This document shows, in pieces, positions 1-7,536 of a stretch of DNA of 64,000 nt; the stretch's first letter is position 1, and each line of letters starts with the position of its first letter. The stretch comes from Anatilimnocola aggregata. Its GTDB lineage: Bacteria; Planctomycetota; Planctomycetia; Pirellulales; Pirellulaceae. The notes beneath the pieces are model-generated. The model did no database searches. It was not told the origin of the DNA and saw only the letters and a list, made by a program, of their open reading frames with translations. Location of the stretch: positions 3,968,001 to 4,032,000 of the forward strand of contig NZ_CP036274.1 in NCBI RefSeq assembly GCF_007747655.1. Direction: 5' to 3'. A program made the position numbers and the translations under genes.

Positions 1-1
1 T

Positions 2-748
2 CCCGAAGCCGAAATTCTTGCGGCCGCCGATCCCGACGATGCCGATGGCGACGGCATTTCAGGCCGTGCGCTAACTGTGCTCGATCCACAGTCGAACGTG
101 CTACGCGTCGGTCGGTTCGGTTACAAGGCGAGTCAGCCGAAGCTGCTTCATCAGATCGCCGGTGCTCTCAACACCGATATGGGCGTGACGACGTCGATAT
201 TCCCGATTGTCGATCACGAGGCGACCGAGTCGGCGGCAAAGGGCGCTCCGGAATTGGCCGACGAAGATTTGGACCGGATGTATCGCTACGTCGCGTTGTT
301 GGGCGTTCCGGCGCGGCGCGATCTCGACGAACTAACGTCCAAGCGCGGCGAGAAACTGTTTGTCGAAGCCCGCTGTGCCAAGTGCCATGCGTCGTCGTTT
401 ACGACCAGCGAATTTGCTTTACTGGCCGAACTTCGCAGTCAGAAGATTCAACCATACACCGACCTGTTGTTGCACGATCTCGGAGCCGGTCTGTCTGATA
501 CTCTCGGCGATGGTTCACCCTCAGATGGAGGCGCGACGGGAGCCGAATGGCGTACGCCGCCGCTCTGGGGTATCGGCCTGACGGCCGGTGTCAGCGGAGG
601 CGAGGCCTATCTGCACGATGGCCGAGCCCGAACGTTGAGTGAAGCGATTCTCTGGCACGACGGGGAGGCTGCGGCAGCGAAGAAAGCATTCGTGGAAATG
701 TCCGCCGACGACCGCTCTTCGCTCATCCGATTTCTCAAATCACTCTAG
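2..748 (+). CDS. Di-heme cytochrome c oxidoreductase (DHOR/DUF1111-like), C-terminal part
   Basis: The frame is open from the first complete codon of the window, so the true start lies upstream and about 248 C-terminal residues are visible. The visible N-terminus contains a DPDDADGDGISGR-type acidic motif typical of the DHOR (DUF1111, putative di-heme peroxidase) family. A single c-type heme motif, CAKCH, is encoded at 374-388; the other heme site would lie upstream of the window. Near the end are the family-like segments RTPPLWGIG and LHDGRARTLSEAILWHDGEA. Such proteins are exported and thought to act in periplasmic redox chemistry; substrate is unknown. No terminator is obvious after the stop codon. 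Family assignment is firm, physiological role is not. Confidence 0.85.
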   Translation, partial: PEAEILAAADPDDADGDGISGRALTVLDPQSNVLRVGRFGYKASQPKLLHQIAGALNTDMGVTTSIFPIVDHEATESAAKGAPELADEDLDRMYRYVALLGVPARRDLDELTSKRGEKLFVEARCAKCHASSFTTSEFALLAELRSQKIQPYTDLLLHDLGAGLSDTLGDGSPSDGGATGAEWRTPPLWGIGLTAGVSGGEAYLHDGRARTLSEAILWHDGEAAAAKKAFVEMSADDRSSLIRFLKSL

Positions 749-1059
749 GAAACACGACGACGCAGGAATTGATAGATCTGAAAACCTCGAGAATGGTTTC
801 GTGTCGTAAAGCAAGCCCGCTGGGGGTATCTCGTTGGGACTACCGACGTGAACACCCGCTTCGCACCTGGCGACGTTCGCGCCATTGAGTCCCGATTCTC
901 ATCGCACAACCTACCGACAAATTGTCGCTGGTGGAGGTCTTGAAGCGATGGGCCACGGAAGAGGGCGACACCTGTTCAGATTGCCTTCGTATGGCTAATG
1001 TCGGGCGTGAAGGCGCCGCTTAAGATTTAGCAAAAAGCCAGCCGGAGCTTCCGTGTGCG

Positions 1060-1480
1060 GTTCGGTCCGACATGCCGATGTTACTTTTCCTGCGCTCTCT
1101 AGTTAGTATCTGCGTCCCGACCAGTACCCCGGATCGAACGAGGCTGTTAACCACTTTTCCGGCTAAAACAGAGAGCGGAGAGAGTTCTCGGGTGAGTGGC
1201 GGCGAAATCGGTCGCCGGGCAAAAATAGAGAGCGCGGTAGGAACACCGGAGAGAGTTCGGCTCTCGCCGTAACTCCTTGCAGAACAATGTGTAAACGTCA
1301 AAAGCCGGCAGAACTCTCTGGCCGGCGTTTAGCGTTAACCGTTGGGTCGGTCCAAGTTAGGGCCGAAATAGGAGCTCCCTGGTCGGGACTCTCCTACTAA
1401 CCGCGCTCTCTGTTTTTCGTCTCAGATTGGGCCGCGGTTTTGCGTTAAGCAGTTATGGGGAGAGTTCGGCCTGATACCCC
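1060..1480. repeat. Cluster of short direct and inverted repeats in a gene-free region
   Basis: Between the cytochrome gene and the transposase remnant (749-1737) I see no convincing gene. Within it, variants of the word AGAGAGCG recur in both orientations (near 1093, 1169, 1225 and 1403), GAGAGTTC recurs (near 1183, 1252 and 1460, inverted near 1311), and GGTCGGGAC at about 1381 is matched inverted near 1112. The segment around 1213-1235 (AAAAATAGAGAGCGCGGT) is matched inverted around 1397-1417. The arrangement is too irregular for CRISPR and has no coding potential. It may be a decayed small mobile element or a structured RNA. Confidence 0.4.
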
Positions 1481-1737
1481 AGTCGTGAAATTTCGAATCG
1501 GGTTAACAGCGTAGAGAATGAATTTGACGATCGCTGTGAAGATGGACTGTTAACGGGATCATCGAGAGAATTTCCAGCAGCGCGCATTCTCTTCGCTCTC
1601 GGATGAAATTGAGCAACGTCATCCGACAGCTCATCCGAAGTCGGCGTAAGTTTCAGATGGCCGACGGTCCCGGCGGGGTGAAAAAGGACGCACTTCCATC
1701 ATTCGCTGCGTCAAACCCAGCCCCCAGCAGGAGTGCA

Positions 1738-1932
1738 ATTTTCGGCAAAAAACACATGGACCATGTGTGCAAGGAGTATATGGACCATTACCACAAGGAA
1801 AGAAACGCCCTCGCGATCAAGCCGAGAACCCGCAACTCGACACAGCCAGTCGAATCGCTCCCCATGAACGAGATCCGTTGCACACAGAGACTGGCCGTGT
1901 TATTGAAAAGCTACGGCAGGAAATCTGCCTGA
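1738..1932 (+). pseudogene. C-terminal remnant of an integrase-type (DDE) transposase
   Basis: An open frame here encodes IFGKKHMDHVCKEYMDHYHK followed by ERNALAIKP and a final CTQRLAVLLKSYGRKSA. This resembles the last 60-65 residues of IS3/IS481-like integrase-core transposases, where a FGEKH...EF..HYH.ERPHQ segment is followed by a basic CxxRLGGLLxHYxRxAA-like tail. The catalytic DDE core is missing upstream, so only the tail survives. The ATG at 1603 that opens this frame gives unrelated residues before the similarity begins. Recognised from memory of the family, not from a search. Confidence 0.55.
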
Positions 1933-2060
1933 AGCCTCGCCTCGGTAGCCAATGGTTTTAGAACAGAACCGGCCTGTGCTCATCCTACACGCGACTGCCG
2001 CATCAGAGGTTAGCTCGCGCTCGGGTGATAGTGCTGTTTCGTGGTTGGCCGTGGTGAGGA

Positions 2061-2237
2061 TTACGGCAGTCGTTCGTCAGGTCCTGTGGCGGGGTTGTTG
2101 AAGTCGTTGGGGCCGGGGGCGGTGAGGGATTCGTCGGCCATGTCGGCGGCGTCCCAGTTGAAGAGGTCGCTGCCGTTGCCGCCCCAAGCATCATCGTCCG
2201 AGTTGTCGGTCAGGATGGGGAGACTACAAACGCCGCT
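2061..2237 (-). pseudogene. C-terminal remnant of an RTX/hemolysin-type exported protein
   Basis: On the minus strand the frame closed by TAA at 2061-2063 reads ILTDNSDDDAWGGNGSDLF then NWDAADMADESL, close in style to the C-terminal tails of planctomycete exported RTX proteins (a D-x-DDAW-GGxGsDwF motif; compare the end of the intact gene at 2831-5128). The frame is blocked upstream by TGA at 2238-2240, so only about 58 codons remain. It overlaps, in another frame, the small gene that starts at 2386, suggesting that two unrelated genes were joined by a deletion. Confidence 0.5.
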
Positions 2238-2386
2238 TCATAGTCAGTCGGGGAAAAAAGGATGCCAGTGATTTGCCCAACGACGGCACCAATAATCGCA
2301 CCACTTCTCCAAGCAGCCTTTCGCGGCGCTGGCGCCGCATGAGCTTTTGATGGCGAGCTAGGTGACTCGTAGGGGTTCTGATCCAT
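2210..2386 (-). CDS. Small hypothetical protein starting MDQNPYESP (58 aa, probably truncated)
   Basis: An ATG at 2386 (minus strand) opens 58 codons ending in TGA at 2210. The N-terminus MDQNPYESP is a recurrent start in small planctomycete proteins of unknown function that usually continue into membrane helices. Residues 29-44 (GAIIGAVVGQITGILF) form a glycine-rich hydrophobic segment, likely one membrane helix. The protein then stops after LFSPTDYEAAFVVSPS, inside sequence that in another frame is an RTX-protein tail. I infer truncation of a once longer gene. Function unknown. Confidence 0.5.
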   Translation of the reverse strand: MDQNPYESPSSPSKAHAAPAPRKAAWRSGAIIGAVVGQITGILFSPTDYEAAFVVSPS

Positions 2387-2405
2387 CGCCCCATTCTACC
2401 CGCGC

Positions 2406-2434
2406 ACGAAAATGCCCCGCCAGAGTTGCGGGGC
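2406..2434 (-). terminator. Rho-independent terminator-like hairpin
   Basis: A perfect 7-bp stem (GCCCCGC at 2414-2420 and GCGGGGC at 2428-2434) encloses a 7-nt loop; on the minus strand it is followed by ATTTTCG. No gene lies directly upstream on that strand, so it is probably an orphan left from a deleted gene. 2435-2830 holds no gene I can support. Confidence 0.45.
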
Positions 2435-2830
2435 CATGAGTTCGGCTTCTGGGCAGTCGCTGAATCCTGCGGGTGTCATCGGTTGTCACCCGCGATTTTA
2501 TCAATGGGGAAACGCCTACCCGGTTGGCTCTCCCGAACTTGGCTTAACAGCCGGTGGGCACAGCGGCGATTGCCTGTACTTGAGTTCGCCGCTGCCGTTC
2601 TGCGGCTCAACCGGATTGTGCGGACTGCGGACTGCGGGCGAGTTGGATGTGCTGGAAGCAGCGCCAGTTTAAAATTGCAACGGTGCAGTGGTTCCGAAGA
2701 ATGGTTGTGGAACTAGCTGCCTCAACGGGGTGATGTTTTTGGCAGCCAATCTCGATAGGTAAGGGGTGGTTTGGCGCAATCATGCGCCGCTGCAGTTCCT
2801 TCATACTATTCGCGATCGCTCCATTTCCCG

Positions 2831-5128
2831 ATGTCCCAACAACGTTCCCGCCGTACGCGCTGTGCGCAACCCGCCCCAAAACGTAGCCAACGTCCGTTTC
2901 ATTTCGAAACGCTCGAAGGGCGCGACTTAATGGCCGCCCTGCACACGGGCACGCAAGTGAACGATCTGCCGAATGCGAGCATCTTTGAGGCGCAAACGAC
3001 GGCCAACGTCGCGGCCTCGCCGAACAGCAATATTTATGTCTCGTATGGTGGTAGCAGCGGCGTGCGAGTTGCGACCAGCAGCGATCGAGGCGAGCACTTT
3101 GCCAAGAGCGTGCGACTGTCGACTGCCAACGCATCAAGCGTCGCAGTCGCGGTCAGTGGCGATGAAGACGTGTTCGTCAGTTGGAACGTTGGTTCGAACC
3201 TCTATCTGGCCCGCAGCGCGAACGATGGGCTTTCGTTTAGCGCGCCCAAGCTCGTGACGAACAGCTTCTACAACGGCCTGACAATGACCGTTGAGGGGAA
3301 CAACGTTTACCTCGGTGATTCGAGTGGATATCGAATTTACACCAACACCACCGATGGCGTGGGAGCTTTTGTGGTCACCACGCGTTCGCCCGAAGCCTTC
3401 GGTCATTTGCTCGCGGATCCGAGCAACGGCGACGTCTATCAAGTTACCGATAACCCCACCCTCATCGCCGGGGTGAGCACCAATCATGCAGCCACATTCA
3501 TCGATATTCCGTTATCCGGCGGGAGCATCTATTACAGCAACGTGGCAAGTTCGTTCGGCGAGCTGGGCAAATATGCCTTTGTGGCCGGCGGTGCGTATGA
3601 CCCCAGCGTCGCCGATGATGCCTTTCGCATCGACCTGGAAACCGGCGACGCAGTCCCCTTGGTGGTTGGTGAAATCACGAACTCCCAAGGTCGCGATTTG
3701 GCCGCGGACCAACTGGGCAACGTCGTCGACAGTTATTATCACGATGGCGAGATTCGCTATCGCGTCAGTCAGGATCTGGGCACTACATTCGGCAGTGAAA
3801 TCACGGTCGCGACGGCCGCCAGTTCCAATGTCGCGATTAACGAAGCGTTTCAAGACGTTGTCGTGCTGTACCAGGTCGGCGGGAACTTATTTGTCAGCAC
3901 GTTTGCCAACGAATTGCTGACGCAGTTCGATTTTGGCGATGCTCCGCTCAGCTACGGAACGACGCTAGCCACCAACGGCGCACGGCATGCCACCAGTTCG
4001 TTGTTTCTCGGGGCTGCCGTTGATATCGATACTGATGGACAACCCTCAGTTGCCGCAGATGGTGACAACACGCACGGCGTGAACGACGAAGACGGCGTGA
4101 TCTTGCCGGCGACTTTTACCAGCGGACAAACGACCACGATCACGGTAAATGCGTCAGCAGCAGGCAAGCTCGATGGCTGGATCGATTTGAATCGAAATGG
4201 CAAGTTCGACGTGACTGAGAAGATCTTCAACAGCGTGAGTGTGGCCGCTGGCAACAACGAACTCACTCTCACGGTTCCGTTCGCCAATGTGAACGGTGTG
4301 ATCGGAGAGTCCTTTGCTCGCTTCCGCGTCAGTTCTGCCGGCGGGTTGACGGCCACCGGTTATGCACCCGATGGCGAAGTCGAAGACTACGCCGTCAATC
4401 TTTTGGGCGGCGGCTTGGTGCAGGTTCTTCCGGCCGGCGAGTCCCACCAAAACGCACTCACGATCAACGGCACGGGTGGCAGTGACGCCATCGCCGTGCA
4501 ATTCGTGCCGGGTTCCACGACACAGGTCCGCGTGGTCGCGTTTGGCAAAGTGCAGGGGCCGTTCGCACTCAGTTCGTTCGATCGCATCGACATTCAAGGC
4601 TACGCCGGCAACGATGCTATTTCGATTGCCAGGGAAATCACCAAGCCCGCGACGATTCGCGCAGGTGCAGGGAACGATAGCGTGGTATCCGGTAGTGGCG
4701 ACGACTTGATCTTTGGCGAAGCGGGGGTAGACAGCCTGGTGGGCGGAGCCGGCACCGATGTGATTCTCGGCGGCGGAGGGAATGACACGCTCGTCGGCGG
4801 ACTGGGCCGCGATCTGCTGATTGGCGGCAATGGCGTTGATAGCTTGAATGGTCAAGAAGGCGACGACATTCTTATCGGCGGCAACACCACGCATGATGAG
4901 AACCAACAGATGTTGCAGACCATCGCCCAAGCGTGGGCGGCGAATGCATCGTTCGACACACGCCGCACGACCTTAGCTGCGAATTTGAACGTGAACACCG
5001 TGTTGAACGATGGTGCCAAGGACAAGCTCTCCGGCAACGCCGATCGTGATTGGATGCTCGACTTCGCGTTGCTCGATCTGTATCTCGACTTCAACGCGAA
5101 CAACACCACGGGTGATCGCAAGAATTAG
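2831..5128 (+). CDS. Exported planctomycete protein: propeller-like N-terminus, GEVED domain, RTX repeats
   Basis: I start at ATG 2831 (765 aa) rather than the upstream in-frame TTG at 2771, because it immediately precedes the basic stretch leading to FHFETLEGRDLMAAL, the planctomycete-type export motif near residues 28-45. Residues ~45-360 look like a sialidase/BNR-style repeat region (VATSSDRGEHFAKSVRL, ISQDLG-like motifs). About residues 365-525 start with DFGDAPLSYGT and end with DGEVEDYAVNL, the GEVED domain signature. About 614-690 carry RTX-type nonapeptides (GGxGxDxL/I: GGAGTDVIL, GGGGNDTLV, GGNGVDSL), expected to bind calcium. The tail DWMLDFALLDLYLDF resembles other planctomycete exported proteins. 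Probably cell-surface or secreted; ligand unknown. Confidence 0.85.
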   Translation: MSQQRSRRTRCAQPAPKRSQRPFHFETLEGRDLMAALHTGTQVNDLPNASIFEAQTTANVAASPNSNIYVSYGGSSGVRVATSSDRGEHFAKSVRLSTANASSVAVAVSGDEDVFVSWNVGSNLYLARSANDGLSFSAPKLVTNSFYNGLTMTVEGNNVYLGDSSGYRIYTNTTDGVGAFVVTTRSPEAFGHLLADPSNGDVYQVTDNPTLIAGVSTNHAATFIDIPLSGGSIYYSNVASSFGELGKYAFVAGGAYDPSVADDAFRIDLETGDAVPLVVGEITNSQGRDLAADQLGNVVDSYYHDGEIRYRVSQDLGTTFGSEITVATAASSNVAINEAFQDVVVLYQVGGNLFVSTFANELLTQFDFGDAPLSYGTTLATNGARHATSSLFLGAAVDIDTDGQPSVAADGDNTHGVNDEDGVILPATFTSGQTTTITVNASAAGKLDGWIDLNRNGKFDVTEKIFNSVSVAAGNNELTLTVPFANVNGVIGESFARFRVSSAGGLTATGYAPDGEVEDYAVNLLGGGLVQVLPAGESHQNALTINGTGGSDAIAVQFVPGSTTQVRVVAFGKVQGPFALSSFDRIDIQGYAGNDAISIAREITKPATIRAGAGNDSVVSGSGDDLIFGEAGVDSLVGGAGTDVILGGGGNDTLVGGLGRDLLIGGNGVDSLNGQEGDDILIGGNTTHDENQQMLQTIAQAWAANASFDTRRTTLAANLNVNTVLNDGAKDKLSGNADRDWMLDFALLDLYLDFNANNTTGDRKN

Positions 5129-5345
5129 ATGTAGGTATCATTCGCGTCAGCCAACCTGGCGCAGTGAGTAAACAAGTAAACCTGCTCGGCCAGCATCTGA
5201 CCTCGAACCGTCGCACGAGTTCGTCGGTTCCCCCGAAGCCGCGGTCGCGCATCCTCTTCGCCAGCTGTGCATAGCGGCTAAGGGAAGACAGTTCCTGCTC
5301 CAACAAGAGTTCGACCTGTTCGAGCGTGAGTTCTGACGATTCCAT
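5125..5345 (-). pseudogene. Small planctomycete-type hypothetical gene with a frameshift
   Basis: From ATG 5345 the minus strand encodes MESSELTLEQVELLLEQELS then SLSRYAQLAKRMRDRGFG and GTDELVRRFE, a helical segment of a type often seen in short planctomycete proteins. Directly after RRFE (near 5195-5205) the frame turns into an unnatural cysteine/tryptophan-rich tail. Restoring one base in the GG run gives GQMLAEQVYLFTHCARLADA then NDTYI and a stop at 5125, tail-to-tail with the exported protein gene. I infer a single-base deletion, real or a sequencing error. Function unknown. Confidence 0.45.
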
Positions 5346-5409
5346 GCCGGCAGTGTACGGATGGCCACGTAGCGAGAAAAGCGGCTGGGCACAAATTAGA
5401 ATCCGGCTC

Positions 5410-6082
5410 ATGCCAGTGGATCCCACGAAACTACGATTCGGTCCCTATCAATCGCCCCGGCTCAAGGTCGGCCAGAAGGTCGATTGCGATTATCTCTGAC
5501 GGCCGCATCCCTTGGCCGATTGGAAAGAAGGGCTCAGCGTTGTCGCTAGTGCTCACTGGTGACTTGGCGCGGGCAGTGCGAAAAGAGGCAGTCCCCGCAA
5601 TCAAGCATTGGTGGGGCGTCGGCACAAGCGCTGTCTGGAAATGGCGGCGGGCGCTCGGCGTTGAAGATACCGAAGGTAATCGGCTAATACGCGTCGAGCA
5701 TCAGACACCGGAACGCGTTGCTGCCTTCGTGAAAGCAATCGCACCGTCTGCCAGGTCTCCCGTGCGAAGGGCAAAGATTGCAGCGGCGAAACGGGGAAAG
5801 CCGCGGCCGGCTCACGTTGTGGAGATACTTCGGCAAGCCAATGTTGGCAAGCGGCATACAGAAGCCAGTCGCGCCAAGATGTCAGCTTCGCAAAAGGCCC
5901 GGGCTGCACTTGGTAACTTGCCGCCAGCTGCCGGGGTTCCGTGGTCAGCGTAGGAACTTAAGTTGCTTCGAACATTGCCAGCTGCCACGGTTGCCAAGCG
6001 AACCGGGCGAACGATGCAGCCGGTGTACGCACGGCGCTCGCTGCTCAAGGTGCCAGATGGAAGGAGGAATCAAACTCAATAA
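5410..6082 (+). pseudogene. NUMOD3-containing nuclease-associated protein, broken by a frameshift and an amber codon
   Basis: ATG 5410 starts MPVDPTKLRFGPYQSPRLKV and runs to a TGA at 5497. Shifting one base there continues naturally as DGRIPWPIGKKGSALSL, then LARAVRKEA, then an IKHWWGV..VWKWRRALGV helix-turn-helix-like segment. Two NUMOD3-like repeats follow (RRAKIAAAKRGKPRPAHV and RQANVGKRHTEASRAKMS), a module found in homing-endonuclease-associated DNA-binding proteins. The frame meets TAG at 5951-5953 after GVPWSA, yet carries on in the same frame with ELKLLRTLPAATVAKRTGRT and RRSLLKVPDGR to TAA at 6082, which looks like a Myb/SANT-type tail. A +1 frameshift plus a nonsense codon indicate a decayed gene. 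Confidence 0.6.
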
Positions 6083-6129
6083 CGGCGCGAAGTATGCTGG
6101 ATAACTTCCGAAGTGTCAGCCGAGTATGG

Positions 6130-6396
6130 CTAGACAAAGTCGATTCCGATCCGTTCGAGGGCGTCGCCCCACGCCCACGGTCTCACCTTCCGGCCGATCT
6201 GCTCCAGGGGCCAGTAGATATGCCTTGGTCACTTACCTTCGATGCGATAGTTGACAACCATTCCGAATTGTTGCGACGACGGTTCCATATGGAGGTAATA
6301 AAATGGCTTCACCAGCGCCAAATAGCTCCCAACATACAGCACCGGCACGAGCAGCAAGACGATGAGGGCGGCCGAGTTCGTTCGCGGCTTCTCCAT
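6130..6396 (-). pseudogene. Small single-pass membrane protein with an in-frame UGA
   Basis: ATG 6396 encodes MEKPRTNSAALIVLLLVPVL then YVGSYLALV, one N-terminal membrane helix followed by a short extracytoplasmic tail. After NYRIEGK a TGA occurs at 6229-6231, but the same frame continues PRHIYWPLEQIGRKVRPWAW and GDALERIGIDFV to a TAG at 6130. Planctomycete relatives as I remember them have a GGKW/GEW...FWPLEQIDR segment here, so the UGA sits where tryptophan is expected. Either a TGG-to-TGA mutation, a sequencing error or readthrough. Function unknown. Confidence 0.55.
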
Positions 6397-6432
6397 TTGT
6401 CACCGGCATGCGATTCGGAAGGAATTGGACCG

Positions 6433-6999
6433 CTACTCGGGATTTAGAGCCTGGAGTTCCTTGATCACCGCAGCGGTGATGTCGATATGTTCATTGAAAT
6501 ACAACAAGCGATCCCGTCCATCATGGATGGGAAGGACCAAATCGATTCCTTCGCGCTCACAGACGGTTTTGATTGCTGTCCGCATTTCACTACGCGTTAG
6601 CGGGTGAATACCGCCGAATTCGGGTCGCGGGTTGGCCTGCTGCGATAGTGTTGTCAAATCGGCCTGAGACCGCTGGATTTCGACGGACAGTTTTTTGGCT
6701 TCCTCCGAAGCCGGATCAAGCGTTTTTCGCTTGGCCCGCAAAGCATCCAAGTCGGCGGTGGCCTTCTGGTAATTTTCCTTTCACTCCGTAGCTGCCTTTC
6801 GTGCTGCCAAACTTCGCACCCCGTGACGCGGATTAGCCCGCAGCGCATTACCGTCGTCCACGATGCCAATCACTGTTGCTTTGCGTTTGCCCGCTTCCTT
6901 CGGATCCGCAGCCAAGACGATAGCGCTCAAAGCAAGCAACGAAACCGTGGTGATACTGTAGAAACATCGCAGCCAGCGAAGCGAGAAATAACGTGTCAT
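6433..6999 (-). pseudogene. OmpH/Skp-like periplasmic protein with an in-frame UGA
   Basis: ATG 6999 encodes a basic, hydrophobic signal peptide (TVSLLALSAIVLAADPKE), then VIGIVDDGNAL, the beta strand that opens OmpH/Skp-family proteins. TGA at 6781-6783 interrupts the frame after RKAATE. The same frame goes on as KENYQKATADLDALRAKRKT and a long charged coiled coil, then MRTAIKTVCEREGIDLVL and DRLLYFNEHIDITAAVIKEL with the family's ending ALNPE. The length without the stop (about 188 aa) fits a Skp-like trimeric chaperone arm protein. The stretch just before the UGA matches the family poorly, so compensating frameshifts there are possible. Role if functional: periplasmic chaperone-like. Confidence 0.6.
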
Positions 7000-7107
7000 T
7001 GCAGATTACTCCCAGATTAACGTGCAGCTTCGGTCGCCAAAGCCGCCTTGATTCTACCCGCACACAAAAAAGCCCTTCCAGAGTGACGTCGACGGCCACG
7101 GACCGTT

Positions 7108-7440
7108 TCACGGCAGCGGCTCCAAAGTCAACATGTGCGTTTCCGGGTTGAACGCGAGCACATCGCTGGAGATTACCGTCGCCCGCAAATCGTGCGGCGC
7201 GAAGTTATCCGGCAACTCGATCGTCGCTTCCCAAACTTCAGGGGGAAACGACTCGGTCAAGCGAAACCGGCCCACCTTCCATCCGCGTGCTTCGTCCATC
7301 AGCAGTCGCTTGGGAAACGTCGCGAGTGATTCATCTTTAGGTCGAGGAAATGTAATGTGGCATCGCATGTCGGAAGTGCACTTGCGCACACTGAATGCGA
7401 AAGTGGGCGAGGAAAGCAATCTCTCTGTATCCACATCCAT
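7108..7440 (-). CDS. Hypothetical protein (110 aa)
   Basis: The frame from ATG 7440 encodes 110 residues; an internal ATG at 7368 would give 86. The C-terminal two thirds (RPKDESLATFPKRLLMDEAR, then GWKVGRFRLTESFPPEVWEA and TIELPDNF) has a normal amino-acid composition with alternating hydrophobic residues, like a small beta-rich domain. No signal peptide or membrane helix is evident and I do not recognise a family. It is transcribed in the same direction as, and downstream of, the HtrA-type protease gene with about 95 bp between them. Confidence 0.5.
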   Translation of the reverse strand: MDVDTERLLSSPTFAFSVRKCTSDMRCHITFPRPKDESLATFPKRLLMDEARGWKVGRFRLTESFPPEVWEATIELPDNFAPHDLRATVISSDVLAFNPETHMLTLEPLP

Positions 7441-7536
7441 CTGCCGCCCGCACAGTCGCAGTCAGTCAGCTCGCCGATTGCTGCGATGTCGCCGCTAACC
7501 TCAACGCTCTTACGCTTACCACCAGATCCCCGCAGC

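Noticed and set aside
1020-1075. Sequence AGCCGGAGCTTCCGTGTGCG reminiscent of a group II intron domain
   Set aside because: Only a short resemblance; there is no reverse transcriptase gene, no domain V hairpin and no clear 5' GUGYG boundary nearby.
2607-3137. Long minus-strand open frame over the start of the exported protein
   Set aside because: Composition is unnatural (Arg/Cys/Ser rich) and it lies antisense to a well-supported gene; it is a shadow frame.
6094-6447. Plus-strand ORF of 117 codons after the NUMOD3 gene
   Set aside because: It lies antisense to the small membrane protein gene (6130-6396), which has a much better supported reading with a membrane helix and conserved tail.
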